Shown piece by piece: positions 25,698 through 33,770 of a stretch of 44,203 bases of DNA. The position numbers and the translations under genes were made by a program. Location: NCBI GenBank assembly GCA_030148745.1, contig JASBSV010000002.1, positions 1-44,203 on the forward strand. The letters are read 5' to 3'. This stretch comes from Paracoccaceae bacterium (GTDB lineage Bacteria; Pseudomonadota; Alphaproteobacteria; Rhodobacterales; Rhodobacteraceae). Under the pieces are notes generated by a model that was not told where the DNA came from, ran no database searches, and worked only from the letters and a program-made list of their open reading frames with translations. Within the stretch, counting starts at the first letter, position 1; each line of letters opens with the position of its first letter.

Positions 25698-25794
25698 CCG
25701 GAAGTGAGCCAATGCTTCCGGTCCCCGGACCGACCCGGGGATCGCCTCCCATCAGCGCGTTGCGCCCGTGGGAGCGTTTGGCGTTTGGGCGATC
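25698..25794 (+). ncRNA. Candidate structured RNA leader upstream of ffh
   Basis: The 337-base gap 25507-25843 has no gene, but its second half is highly structured on the plus strand. Hairpin 1 pairs CCGGAAG (25698-25704) with CTTCCGG (25715-25721). Hairpin 2 pairs TCCCCGG (25722-25728) with CCGGGGA (25735-25741). Hairpin 3 has an outer stem GATCGC (25740-25745) with GCGATC (25789-25794), an inner stem CTCCCA (25746-25751... paired with TGGGAG 25769-25774), a terminal GCGC/GCGC stem, and a 14-base bulge made of CGTTTGG twice. The ffh ATG follows 49 bases later. I do not see the conserved GGTCAGG/GGAAGGAAGCAGCC region of SRP RNA, so it is not ffs. Stems 2 and 3 compete at two bases. Confidence 0.5.
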
Positions 25795-25843
25795 CGTACC
25801 TAGGTGGGGGTCAGAATGAAACCGGCACGAAAGGCCTGCGGGA

Positions 25844-27325
25844 ATGTTTGAAAATCTGTCCGACCGCCTCTCTGGCGTCTTCGACCGGCTCACCAAACAG
25901 GGCGCGCTCAGCGAAGAGGACGTCAAGACCGCCCTGCGCGAAGTACGCGTGGCCCTTCTTGAGGCCGACGTTTCGCTTCCCGTGGCGCGCGATTTCGTCA
26001 AGGCGGTGCAGGACAAGGCCACCGGCCAGGCCGTCACCAAATCGGTGACCCCGGGCCAGCAGGTCGTCAAGATCGTCCATGACGAACTGGTGCATGTGCT
26101 GGCCGGCGAAAACACCAACCCCGGCGAACTTAAGATCGACAACCCGCCCGCGCCGATCCTGATGGTCGGCCTGCAGGGCTCGGGCAAAACCACAACCACC
26201 GCCAAACTGGCCAAACGGCTGAGCGAAAAAGGCGGCAAGCGGGTGCTGATGGCCTCGCTCGACGTGAACCGCCCGGCGGCCATGGAACAGCTGGCGATCC
26301 TTGGCAAACAGATCGGCGTCGATACCTTGCCGATCGTGCCGGGACAAAAACCGGTCGATATCGCCAAACGCGCCAAACAGCAGGCCACGATGGGCGGCTA
26401 TGACGTCTATATGCTGGACACCGCCGGGCGACTGCATATCGACGAGGCGCTGATCGCCGAGGCGGCAGCGGTGCGCGATGTCGCCAACCCGCGCGAGACG
26501 CTCTTGGTCGTCGATGGCCTGACCGGTCAGGACGCGGTGAATGTCGCAGCCGAGTTCGACGGCAAGATCGGCGTCTCGGGCGTTGTGCTGACCCGGATGG
26601 ACGGCGACGGGCGCGGCGGCGCGGCGCTCTCGATGCGCGCGGTCACCGGCAAGCCGATCAAATTCGTCGGCCTTGGCGAAAAGATGGACGCGCTTGAGGA
26701 GTTCCACCCCGAACGCATCGCCGGGCGCATCCTTGGCATGGGCGATATCGTCAGCCTTGTTGAAAAAGCGCAGGAAACCATCGAGGCCGAACAGGCCGAG
26801 CGCATGATGAAGCGCTTCCAGAAGGGTCAGTTCAACCTCAACGATCTGCGCATGCAGCTTGAACAGATGCAGAAAATGGGCGGCATGCAGGGTCTGATGG
26901 GCATGATGCCCGGCATGAAGAAAATGGCCAAACAGGCCGAAGATGCCGGCTTTGACGACAAGGCCCTGAAACGTCAGGTCGCCCTGATCCAGTCGATGAC
27001 CAAAAAAGAACGCGCCAACCCCCAGATCCTTCAGGCCAGCCGCAAAAAACGCATCGCCGCCGGCGCAGGCATGGAAGTGTCGGACCTCAACAAGCTTCTC
27101 AAGATGCACCGCCAGATGTCGGACATGATGAAGAAGATGGGCAAGATGGGCAAAGGCGGGATGATGAAACAGGCCATGAAAGGCATGTTCGGCAAAGGCG
27201 CCCCGTCCGAGGCTGAACTGCAATCGATGCAGGCCCAGATGCCCAAAGGCCTGCCCGGCCAGAACCCCTTTGGCGGCGGCGCGGCCCTGCCCCCCGGTCT
27301 TTCCGGCTTTGGCAAAAAGAAATGA
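25844..27325 (+). CDS. ffh: Signal recognition particle protein Ffh
   Basis: A 493-residue SRP GTPase. The N domain (1-95) is followed by the G domain with Walker A GLQGSGKTTTTAKL (109-122), DTAGRLHIDE, and LTRMDGDGRGG. The M domain (about 300-450) is rich in methionine (MQLEQMQKMGGMQGLMGMMPGMKKM) and binds SRP RNA and signal peptides. The C-terminal tail is Gly/Pro-rich. It delivers nascent membrane proteins to FtsY. A long structured leader precedes it, and it heads the block leading to rpsP, rimM, trmD and rplS. Confidence 0.98.
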   Translation: MFENLSDRLSGVFDRLTKQGALSEEDVKTALREVRVALLEADVSLPVARDFVKAVQDKATGQAVTKSVTPGQQVVKIVHDELVHVLAGENTNPGELKIDNPPAPILMVGLQGSGKTTTTAKLAKRLSEKGGKRVLMASLDVNRPAAMEQLAILGKQIGVDTLPIVPGQKPVDIAKRAKQQATMGGYDVYMLDTAGRLHIDEALIAEAAAVRDVANPRETLLVVDGLTGQDAVNVAAEFDGKIGVSGVVLTRMDGDGRGGAALSMRAVTGKPIKFVGLGEKMDALEEFHPERIAGRILGMGDIVSLVEKAQETIEAEQAERMMKRFQKGQFNLNDLRMQLEQMQKMGGMQGLMGMMPGMKKMAKQAEDAGFDDKALKRQVALIQSMTKKERANPQILQASRKKRIAAGAGMEVSDLNKLLKMHRQMSDMMKKMGKMGKGGMMKQAMKGMFGKGAPSEAELQSMQAQMPKGLPGQNPFGGGAALPPGLSGFGKKK

Positions 27326-27337
27326 TCGCACGCATGA

Positions 27338-27373
27338 TTTCTTCTTTGTCCAAATACTCCCGCCGGAGGCACC
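27338..27373 (-). repeat. Third copy of the dispersed CCTCCGGCGGGAGTATTT element
   Basis: On the minus strand this reads GCCTCCGGCGGGAGTATTTG followed by GACAAAGAAGAAA, the same unit as the two copies at 4681-4765. It lies 12 bases after the ffh stop, in the orientation opposite to ffh. A four- to five-base stem (CTCC/GGAG) followed by TATTT resembles a weak terminator on the minus strand. Confidence 0.7.
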
Positions 27374-27416
27374 CCAACGCCGCCACAGGTGCCGCCCCCA
27401 CGGCATGGGCCGCCCC

Positions 27417-27932
27417 ATGAGCCAAAGCCTTTCCACCCAGCGGCTGATCCTGCGCCAACCCGCCCCCCACGACATGGACGCGGTGATGGCGTTTTTTCAA
27501 TCGGACCGCGCGCAATATATCGGCGGCCCCTATACCCGGGCTGCCGCCTGGCGTCAGTTCGCGACCGAACTTGGCCATTGGCAGATCAACGGCTTTGGTA
27601 TGTGGGCGGTCACCCTGCGCGGCAATGACACGATCCTCGGACTTGTCGGCCCGTGGTTTCCCGCCGACTGGCCCGAGCGCGAGCTGGGCTGGATGATGTT
27701 CCCCGCCGCCGAAGGCAAGGGACTGGCGTTCGAGGCCGCTTCGGCCGCCCGCAGCCACGCCTTTGACGTGCTGGGATGGGACACCGCGGTCAGCTATATC
27801 GACCACGGCAATCACCGCTCGATCCGGCTGGCGGAAAAACTGGGCGCGGTGCTCGACCCTGTCGCCGCCCCGCCCAAACCGGACGCGCCCTGCCTTGTCT
27901 ATCGCCACCCCGCGCCGCAGGTGCGGCCATGA
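27417..27932 (+). CDS. GNAT family N-acetyltransferase (RimJ/RimL-like)
   Basis: A 171-residue GNAT acetyltransferase. LSTQRLILRQPAPHDMDAV at the start, GLVGPWFPADWPERELGWMMFPAAEGKGLAFEA in the middle (acetyl-CoA loop region) and AVSYIDHGNHRSIRLAEKLGA near the end are the RimJ/RimL-type blocks. It transfers acetyl groups from acetyl-CoA to an unknown amine, often a protein N-terminus or an amino compound. ATG 27417 is chosen because homology starts directly there; there is no clear ribosome-binding site. It sits between ffh and the chorismate mutase gene on the same strand. Confidence 0.85.
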   Translation: MSQSLSTQRLILRQPAPHDMDAVMAFFQSDRAQYIGGPYTRAAAWRQFATELGHWQINGFGMWAVTLRGNDTILGLVGPWFPADWPERELGWMMFPAAEGKGLAFEAASAARSHAFDVLGWDTAVSYIDHGNHRSIRLAEKLGAVLDPVAAPPKPDAPCLVYRHPAPQVRP

Positions 27933-27964
27933 TTTGCCGGCCCATCATAAGCGGCGCGCGTAAA

Positions 27965-27992
27965 TGTACCTCTTTGCGGTACAAAATGTACC
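27965..27992 (+). promoter_or_regulatory. Cluster of TGTACC half-sites before the chorismate mutase gene
   Basis: TGTACC (27965-27970) and GGTACA (27978-27983) form an inverted repeat with a seven-base spacer. A third half-site TGTACC (27987-27992) lies four bases further on, and AAATGTACCT is a ten-base direct repeat. The cluster is in an AT-rich island 35-60 bases before the start codon, a good place for an operator. The regulator is unknown. Confidence 0.4.
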
Positions 27993-28026
27993 TATCGCAA
28001 CAAATTTCCCCTGCCCGAGGTGCCCG

Positions 28027-28323
28027 ATGACCGATCCCGTAGCCCGCGCAGCCGCGCTTTTGAAAGACCACCGCGACAGCATCGACCGACTCGATGCGAT
28101 CCTCGTCTATACTCTGGGCGAACGCTTTCGCCAGACCCAGGCGGTGGGCAAACTCAAGGCCGAACACAACCTTCCGCCCTCCGACCCGACCCGGGAAGAG
28201 GCTCAGATCGCGCGACTCGAAGAGCTGGCCCGCCAGGCCGATCTCGACCCCGAATTCGCCAAGAAATTCCTGAATTTCATCATTCAGGAAGTCATCCAAC
28301 ACCATAACCAACACAAGACATGA
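28027..28323 (+). CDS. Chorismate mutase (AroQ type)
   Basis: A 98-residue all-helical AroQ-fold monofunctional chorismate mutase, which converts chorismate to prephenate for phenylalanine and tyrosine. Visible are HRDSIDRLDAILVYTLGERF, then QAVGKLKAEHNLPPSDPTREE and the C-terminal FLNFIIQEVIQHH, which supply the Arg, Lys, Asp/Glu and Gln positions of the active site. GAGG six bases before ATG 28027 supports this start. There is no signal peptide, so it is cytoplasmic. It sits 45 bases before rpsP; I recall chorismate mutase between ffh and rpsP in other Rhodobacterales. Confidence 0.92.
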   Translation: MTDPVARAAALLKDHRDSIDRLDAILVYTLGERFRQTQAVGKLKAEHNLPPSDPTREEAQIARLEELARQADLDPEFAKKFLNFIIQEVIQHHNQHKT

Positions 28324-28368
28324 GCCGGAAAATCCCGCTCAACCCATTGCCATTCAAGGAGAAAAATC

Positions 28369-28782
28369 ATGGCTATGAAAATTCGTCTCGCCCGCGGCGG
28401 CTCCAAAAAGCGCCCCTTCTACCGCATCGTCGCCGCCGACAGCCGCATGCCGCGCGATGGCCGCTACATCGAAAAGCTGGGCACCTATAACCCGCTTCTG
28501 GCCAAAGACAGCGAAGATCGCGTCAAGATGGATATCGAGCGCGTACAGCACTGGCTGAGCCAGGGCGCCCAGCCCACCGACCGCGTCTCGCGCATGCTCG
28601 AAGCTGCTGGTGTCGTTGAGAAAAAAGAGCGCGCCAACCCGAAAAAAGGCACCCCTGGCGACAAGGCCAAAGCCCGCGCCGAGGAGAAAGCCAGCAAGGC
28701 GGCAGCCGCAGCAGAAGCCGCAGCAGCCCCTGCAGAAGAGCCCGCAACAGAGGCCGCCGCCGACGCCCCGGCGGAAGAGTAA
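28369..28782 (+). CDS. rpsP: 30S ribosomal protein S16
   Basis: A 137-residue bS16. The first 80 residues are the conserved domain ([42 protein letters not shown]). The remaining tail is a low-complexity Ala/Glu/Lys extension ([17 protein letters not shown]), longer than in E. coli (82 residues) but usual in alphaproteobacteria. A strong AAGGAG lies before the ATG. It is the first ribosomal gene of the block. Confidence 0.98.
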   Translation: MAMKIRLARGGSKKRPFYRIVAADSRMPRDGRYIEKLGTYNPLLAKDSEDRVKMDIERVQHWLSQGAQPTDRVSRMLEAAGVVEKKERANPKKGTPGDKAKARAEEKASKAAAAAEAAAAPAEEPATEAAADAPAEE

Positions 28783-28792
28783 CGCACGCTAA

Positions 28793-29422
28793 ATGCATGA
28801 CTTTTCCCAATCATTCCGGGATGAGTTTGCTGATCTTCTGAAGTGGCGCCGCGACGTGCGCCACTTCAGAACCGATCCGGTGGATCCCGCCATGCTGGCC
28901 CGTTGCCTGGCTACCTTCGGGCTGGCGCCCTCGGTCGGCCTGTCAGAGCCGTGGCGCATCGTCAGCCTGACTTCCGACATCATACGCCAAACCGCTATCG
29001 CCAATTTCGAAGCCGCCAACCAACAGGCGCTCGCTGGCTATTCCGGTGAAAAAGCCAAGCGATATGCGGGGCTTAAACTGTCAGGAATGCGACAGGCGCC
29101 GGTCCAGCTGGCGATCTTCTGCGACGAGGGTACCGATAAGGGCGCAGGCCTAGGCGCGCTCAGCATGCCCGAGATGCGGCGCTATTCGGTGGTCGCGGCG
29201 ATGACCCAGTTCTGGCTGGCCGCCCGCGCCGAAGGGCTGGGCGTTGGCTGGGTCTCGATCATTGATCCCGCCGCGCTGACCCGCGCGCTGGAGGTGCCCG
29301 CCGGCTGGGCCCTTGTGGGGTATCTTTGCGTGGGTTACCCAGAAGAAGACCACACCACGCCCGAGCTTGAACGCAAAGGCTGGGAAGTCCGGGCCGGCGG
29401 CCTGGATATTCTGGAGCGCTGA
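28793..29422 (+). CDS. bluB: 5,6-Dimethylbenzimidazole synthase
   Basis: A 209-residue nitroreductase-fold BluB. It converts reduced FMN and oxygen into 5,6-dimethylbenzimidazole, the lower ligand of vitamin B12. Family blocks are LLKWRRDVRHFRTDPVD, FGLAPSVGLSEPWRIV, SMPEMRRYSVVAAMTQFWLAARAEGLGVGWVS and CVGYPEE. It lies ten bases after rpsP and nine before rimM, on the same strand, so it is almost certainly cotranscribed with ribosomal genes. No other cobalamin gene is in the window, and no riboswitch is visible in the short gaps. Confidence 0.94.
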   Translation: MHDFSQSFRDEFADLLKWRRDVRHFRTDPVDPAMLARCLATFGLAPSVGLSEPWRIVSLTSDIIRQTAIANFEAANQQALAGYSGEKAKRYAGLKLSGMRQAPVQLAIFCDEGTDKGAGLGALSMPEMRRYSVVAAMTQFWLAARAEGLGVGWVSIIDPAALTRALEVPAGWALVGYLCVGYPEEDHTTPELERKGWEVRAGGLDILER

Positions 29423-29431
29423 GAGAGAGAC

Positions 29432-29953
29432 ATGGCCGACCGCATTTGCCTTGGCGCGATCACCGGATCCTTCGGGGTTCGCGGGGAGGTGCGCCTGAAA
29501 TCTTTCTGCGCCGAACCTTCGGCACTGGGCGATTATGGCGCGCTGTCATCCGAGGATGGCACACAAAGCTATACCGTCAGCATCACCCGCCCCGTCAAAG
29601 GCGGTTTCGCCGCCAAGCTGAGCGGCGTTACCACCAAGGAGGCCGCCGACGCCCTGCGCGGTGTGCGGCTTTATGCGCCGCGCGATGTGCTGCCCGCCCT
29701 GCCTGATGATGAGTTTTATCACACTGATCTTATTGGATTAACGGTGTTCGACACCGGCGGAGCGCAGATCGGGCGGGTGCATGCCGTTCTGAACCACGGC
29801 GCCAGCGACATTCTTGAGGTTCGACCGCAAGCCGGCGGTAATACGGTGCTGTTGCCCTTCACCCGTCAGGCGGTTCCGACCGTCGATCTGGCGTCCGGAC
29901 GGATCATTGCCGACCCGCCCGAGGGGATTTTTGAGGATGAGGATGCCGGGTAA
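29432..29953 (+). CDS. rimM: Ribosome maturation factor RimM
   Basis: A 173-residue RimM. The N-terminal domain begins [21 protein letters not shown] and the PRC-barrel part contains [16 protein letters not shown] and [10 protein letters not shown], then [15 protein letters not shown]. It helps mature the 30S head and binds S19. It lies nine bases after bluB. Its last 11 bases overlap the start of the sulfotransferase-like gene. Confidence 0.97.
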   Translation: MADRICLGAITGSFGVRGEVRLKSFCAEPSALGDYGALSSEDGTQSYTVSITRPVKGGFAAKLSGVTTKEAADALRGVRLYAPRDVLPALPDDEFYHTDLIGLTVFDTGGAQIGRVHAVLNHGASDILEVRPQAGGNTVLLPFTRQAVPTVDLASGRIIADPPEGIFEDEDAG

Positions 29954-30734
29954 GATCGTCATCCACGCCGGGTTCCACAAGACCGGCACAACGACCGTCC
30001 AGCAGGTTCTGAAAAAGAACGCCAAGCTTCTCTGGCCGCATATGGCGATCGGGCTGCGCCACCGTTTTGAAGAGCTTCTGCACGCCGCGCGCGACTATTC
30101 GACATGGCGCGATCCGCTTAGCCTTGCCAAGTTTTCGCATCGCTTTGACGCCTTTATCCAAAGCCTTGATCTGGGCCCCAAGCGCCAGCTGGTCATCTCG
30201 GCCGAGGAACTTTCGGGACATTTACCGGGGCGCGGGGATCTGGCCGATTACTCTGCCGCCCCGGCCCTGATGGCCGAGATCGTGACAGTTCTGGAACATC
30301 GCTTTCAATCCCCCGATATCACGTTCTATTTCTCGACCCGCGCTGCCGGCCCATGGCTCAAAAGCGCCTATTGGGAGCATGTCAAAGCCTCGCGCATGAC
30401 ATTGGATTTCGGCGATTATGCGGCGCGGTACAAAGTCTCGGCAGATCTGGATGAGGCCGCGGCGCGGATCGCGCAAAAGGTGGCGCCGCATCGGGTTGTC
30501 ACCCGGTCGCTGGCCTCCTGCGCCGATCTGCCACTGGGGCCGGCGGACCCGCTTTTGGATCTTCTGAAGATCCCCGCCGCGCGCCGCGCTTTGCTGAAAC
30601 CGCAGCCCCCCGCAAATCAGGCCCGCCCGCCCGAAGTTTTGCAGGCGTTTCTTGAGTTCAACCGCAGCGATATGACCGGCCCCGAGGTGGGCGAGGCCAA
30701 GCGCGCCTATCTGGCCGGGCTGACGCGCGAATAG
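29943..30734 (+). CDS. Sulfotransferase-like P-loop protein
   Basis: A 263-residue protein whose N-terminus [20 protein letters not shown] has the HxGxHKTGTT loop found in bacterial sulfotransferase-like proteins (binding the 5'-phosphosulfate of PAPS). A later segment [20 protein letters not shown] may correspond to the 3'-phosphate motif, although the usual RxPxxxxxS pattern is only approximate, so activity is uncertain. The start ATG 29943 lies inside rimM and is preceded by GAGG; the long upstream frame is a shadow of rimM. It separates rimM from trmD, which are normally adjacent. Not related in obvious sequence to the sulfotransferase at 11897. Confidence 0.75.
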   Translation: MPGKIVIHAGFHKTGTTTVQQVLKKNAKLLWPHMAIGLRHRFEELLHAARDYSTWRDPLSLAKFSHRFDAFIQSLDLGPKRQLVISAEELSGHLPGRGDLADYSAAPALMAEIVTVLEHRFQSPDITFYFSTRAAGPWLKSAYWEHVKASRMTLDFGDYAARYKVSADLDEAAARIAQKVAPHRVVTRSLASCADLPLGPADPLLDLLKIPAARRALLKPQPPANQARPPEVLQAFLEFNRSDMTGPEVGEAKRAYLAGLTRE

Positions 30735-30822
30735 AGGAAATGCTTGCACCGGGCGGCGCCGGGCGGGAAAAGGCCGGTGGAAAGCGGCACCTGCCGAGCC
30801 GGGCCAGGAAAGGGCCAGAGCC

Positions 30823-31686
30823 ATGAGCAAACCGACAAAATCCCACGGACGGATCTCGATCACGGCATCGGCGCGCCCGCGCGAACTGATGACCGACACG
30901 CCCGATCTGGCGCAGGCGTGGAAAGCGCGGGTCATCACACTCTTCCCCGAGGTGTTTCCCGGCGTTCTGGGCGCCTCACTGACCGGCAAGGCCCTGCAGG
31001 AGGGGCTGTGGCAGCTTGAGACGGTCGATCTTCGCCCCTTTGGGCAGGGCCGACACCGCAATGTCGATGACACGCCCGCAGGCGGCGGCGCAGGCATGGT
31101 TCTGCGCCCCGATGTCGTGGGCGCGGCGCTTGACCGGGCCGCCGAAGGGGTCCGGGGCGACTGGCCGGTGATTTATCTCTCGCCGCGCGGCAAACCCTTT
31201 GATCAGGCCATGGCCCAGAGGTTCGCGCGCGCCGATGGCATCACCCTTCTGTGCGGCCGGTTTGAAGGGGTCGATGAGCGGGTGATCGAAAAATATGGTA
31301 TTGAGGAGGTCTCTCTCGGGGACTTTGTGATGACCGGGGGTGAGATTGCGGCACAGGCCTTGATTGACGCGTCAGTCCGACTTATACCGCGCGTGCTTGG
31401 GAATCAGGCATCCACCGAAGAAGAATCCTTTTCGGACGGTTTGCTTGAACATCCACAGTTTACCCGGCCCGCCGTTTGGGATGGTCGCGAGATACCCGAA
31501 GTTCTTCTGTCGGGCCATCACGCGAAGATCACCGCCTGGCGACGGTCCATGGCCGAAAGGCTGACCAAGGAACGACGACCTGACCTCTGGCGGGCTTATT
31601 GTGAGAAACACGATAGGGACCCGGATGAAGACGCAGAGCAATCGGGACGCGCAAACCTTCGCGGGACAAACCGCGAGCAAACATAG
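30823..31686 (+). CDS. trmD: tRNA (guanosine(37)-N1)-methyltransferase
   Basis: A 287-residue TrmD. The SPOUT fold motifs are visible: [47 protein letters not shown] and [21 protein letters not shown], which form the S-adenosylmethionine knot. It methylates G37 of tRNAs to prevent +1 frameshifting. About 22 N-terminal residues precede the core, as in other Rhodobacterales. A longer C-terminal tail is hydrophilic. It is separated from rplS by 11 bases. Confidence 0.97.
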   Translation: MSKPTKSHGRISITASARPRELMTDTPDLAQAWKARVITLFPEVFPGVLGASLTGKALQEGLWQLETVDLRPFGQGRHRNVDDTPAGGGAGMVLRPDVVGAALDRAAEGVRGDWPVIYLSPRGKPFDQAMAQRFARADGITLLCGRFEGVDERVIEKYGIEEVSLGDFVMTGGEIAAQALIDASVRLIPRVLGNQASTEEESFSDGLLEHPQFTRPAVWDGREIPEVLLSGHHAKITAWRRSMAERLTKERRPDLWRAYCEKHDRDPDEDAEQSGRANLRGTNREQT

Positions 31687-31697
31687 GAGTGGATCAG

Positions 31698-32072
31698 ATG
31701 GATCTGATCGCTGAACTGGAAGCAGAACAAGTTGCTTCCCTCGGGGCAGAGATTCCCGATTTCAAGGCGGGCGACACACTGCGCGTCGGCTTTAAGGTGA
31801 CCGAAGGTACACGCACCCGTGTGCAGAACTACGAAGGCGTCTGCATCAGCCGCAAGAATGGCGCAGGCATTGCCGGCTCGTTCACGGTCCGCAAGATTTC
31901 CTTTGGCGAAGGCGTGGAGCGTGTGTTCCCGCTGCATTCGACCAATATCGACAGCATCACCGTTGTGCGCCGCGGCCGCGTGCGCCGCGCCAAGCTGTAT
32001 TATCTTCGTGACCGTCGCGGTAAATCCGCACGTATCGCCGAAGACACCACCTACAAACCCAAAAAGTCGTAA
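31698..32072 (+). CDS. rplS: 50S ribosomal protein L19
   Basis: A 124-residue bL19. The blocks [33 protein letters not shown] and [40 protein letters not shown] are diagnostic. AGGAG eight bases before ATG 31698 decides the start over an upstream GTG at 31689. It lies directly after trmD, the usual order. Confidence 0.98.
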   Translation: MDLIAELEAEQVASLGAEIPDFKAGDTLRVGFKVTEGTRTRVQNYEGVCISRKNGAGIAGSFTVRKISFGEGVERVFPLHSTNIDSITVVRRGRVRRAKLYYLRDRRGKSARIAEDTTYKPKKS

Positions 32073-32083
32073 GGAGCGGATCC

Positions 32084-32305
32084 ATGAAAAAAGATACCCA
32101 TCCCGACTATCACATCATCGACGTCAAGATGACCAACGGCGATGTCGTTCAGATGAAATCGACCTGGGGCAAGGAAGGCGATCAGATGTCACTGGATATC
32201 GACCCTTCGGTTCACCCGGCATGGACCGGCGGCAACACCCGCCTGATGGATACCGGTGGCCGCGTGTCCAAGTTCAAGAAAAAATACGAAGGTCTGGGCT
32301 TCTAG
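32084..32305 (+). CDS. rpmE: 50S ribosomal protein L31 (zinc-free type)
   Basis: A 73-residue bL31 ([20 protein letters not shown], then [32 protein letters not shown]). It has no cysteine, so it is the non-zinc form. In many bacteria such a form is induced by zinc shortage, but here it is the copy in the constitutive ribosomal operon. It is the last gene of the block and is followed by a terminator. Confidence 0.96.
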   Translation: MKKDTHPDYHIIDVKMTNGDVVQMKSTWGKEGDQMSLDIDPSVHPAWTGGNTRLMDTGGRVSKFKKKYEGLGF

Positions 32306-32331
32306 GAACACCCGGATTTTCCGACAATGCA

Positions 32332-32358
32332 GCGCCGTCCCGATGGGGCGGCGCTTTT
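32332..32358 (+). terminator. Rho-independent terminator after rpmE
   Basis: GCGCCGTCCC (32332-32341) pairs with GGGGCGGCGC (32345-32354), with one G-T pair and a three-base loop, followed by TTTT. It lies 26 bases after the rpmE stop and closes the ffh/rpsP/trmD/rplS block. Confidence 0.9.
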
Positions 32359-32541
32359 GCATTGGGCACAGCGGATCGGCCGCGCGCAGCCACGGATAGA
32401 TGCCGAAACGCAAACAAAAACAAAAATTCGTTAAAGTGCCGCTTACTGGCGCTTTCAAAGCCAGCGCCCCCAACATATAGTGAAGCTGTCTCGAAAAGAG
32501 ACGTGTTTCGTGATATTGGGGTCGGGCAAAGGGGACAGACC

Positions 32542-33351
32542 GTGGCGCATATAATCGTCGTCGGCAACGAAAAGGGTGGCGCCGGCAAATCCACCGTATC
32601 GATGCATCTGGCCACCGCTCTGGTGCGCATGGGTCATAAGGTTGGCTGCCTTGATCTGGACCTCAGACAGCGCAGCCTGGGCCGCTATCTTGAAAACCGC
32701 GCTGTCACCGCCCGCAAGGAAGAGGTCGCGCTGGCCACGCCCGATTTCCGCGACCTGCCCGAGATCGACAAAGATCAGCTGAAGCCGGGAGAGAACCTTT
32801 ATGACCACCGCCTTTCGGCAGCTGTTGCGTCACTTGAGCCGGGCAATGATTTCATCCTGATCGATTGCCCCGGCAGCCATACGCGGCTTAGTCAGGTCGC
32901 CCATTCGCTGGCCGATACGCTGGTGACACCGCTGAACGACAGTTTCGTCGATTTCGACCTTCTGGCACGGATCGACCCGACCAGCGGCGATATCAAGGGC
33001 CCCTCGGTCTATTCCGAGATGGTCTGGAACGCGCGCCAGCTGCGGGCGCAGGCCGGGCTGCAGCCGATCGACTGGATCGTGGTGCGTAACCGTTTGGGCG
33101 CGCAGCAGATGGTCAACAAAAAGAAGATGGGCGAGGCGCTGGAAAAACTGTCGCGCCGTATCGGCTTTCGTGTCGCGCCGGGGTTTTCCGAACGGGTAAT
33201 CTTTCGCGAGCTGTTCCCCCGCGGCCTTACCCTGCTTGATCTGAAGGATTTCGGCGTCCAGCAGATGAATATCTCGAACGTGGCGGCCCGGCAGGAGTTG
33301 CGCGATCTGATGAAAGCGCTGAATCTCCCGGGGGTCGAGGTCAGCTTTTAG
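32542..33351 (+). CDS. mipZ: ParA/MinD-type ATPase, division-plane positioning protein MipZ
   Basis: A 269-residue deviant-Walker ATPase. The motif NEKGGAGKSTVSMHLATAL (9-27) and the segment VGCLDLDLRQRSLGRYLENR match MipZ. FILIDCPGSHTRLSQVAHSLADTLVTPLNDSFVDFDLL is the second nucleotide-binding region and is characteristic of MipZ. In Caulobacter and Rhodobacter it forms a gradient from the chromosome poles and inhibits FtsZ, placing the division site. The GTG at 32542 has AGGGG seven bases upstream; the long upstream frame is a shadow of rplS and rpmE. Its stop overlaps the stop of a convergent gene. Confidence 0.92.
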   Translation: MAHIIVVGNEKGGAGKSTVSMHLATALVRMGHKVGCLDLDLRQRSLGRYLENRAVTARKEEVALATPDFRDLPEIDKDQLKPGENLYDHRLSAAVASLEPGNDFILIDCPGSHTRLSQVAHSLADTLVTPLNDSFVDFDLLARIDPTSGDIKGPSVYSEMVWNARQLRAQAGLQPIDWIVVRNRLGAQQMVNKKKMGEALEKLSRRIGFRVAPGFSERVIFRELFPRGLTLLDLKDFGVQQMNISNVAARQELRDLMKALNLPGVEVSF

Positions 33352-33770
33352 ACATAATGCGTCACCCGCAGCCGGCGCGACCGGCGCTGCGAGGCGATAA
33401 GCGCACGCGCCAGAAAGCGCAGCGACAGATAGGCAAAGATCACGATCAGGATCGGCCGGCCCACCGTCACGAAATCGCCGGCGTATAGCGCCTCGCGCAT
33501 ATTGGTCAGTGTGTTGGACAGGGTGATGTCCCACTGCGCGACATAATTGCGGGACGGCGCCAGAACATAGACCTCAAGCTGGTTGAAGGTCATTTCGACA
33601 AAAGACGCAATCTGCCCGATCCAGCCACCCGAAGTCAGTTTGCCGCCGTCGATCCCGGCAGCAAACTGCGCCCAGGCCGTGGCCGGGACACCGCCGGTCA
33701 GCACCAAAACCGCGCCGATGGCAGAAAGGGTCATTACAAAGTTCAACATCCCTATCAGTCGCAGCATCAT
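33348..33770 (-). CDS. Hypothetical small membrane protein
   Basis: A 140-residue protein with no family that I recognise. Residues about 5-27 form a first hydrophobic segment (signal anchor), with Ala-rich sequence after it. Residues 35-100 would face the periplasm (GIDGGKLTSGGWIGQIASFVEM). Residues about 104-122 form a second helix (VGRPILIVIFAYLSLRFLARAL), and the C-terminus is basic (RRSRRLR), consistent with a cytoplasmic tail. GGAGG just before the ATGs at 33770 and 33767 is a strong ribosome-binding site, which supports it being a real gene. It converges on mipZ with overlapping stops. It lies next to a tRNA gene with a 410-base gap. Confidence 0.65.
   Translation of the reverse strand: MMLRLIGMLNFVMTLSAIGAVLVLTGGVPATAWAQFAAGIDGGKLTSGGWIGQIASFVEMTFNQLEVYVLAPSRNYVAQWDITLSNTLTNMREALYAGDFVTVGRPILIVIFAYLSLRFLARALIASQRRSRRLRVTHYV

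Noticed and set aside
25507-25843. SRP RNA (ffs) next to ffh
   Set aside because: The conserved core GGTCAGG and GGAAGGAAGCAGCC motifs are absent, although hairpins are present.
25811-27475. 554-codon minus-strand frame opposite ffh
   Set aside because: His/Leu/Ala-rich shadow of Ffh without a domain.
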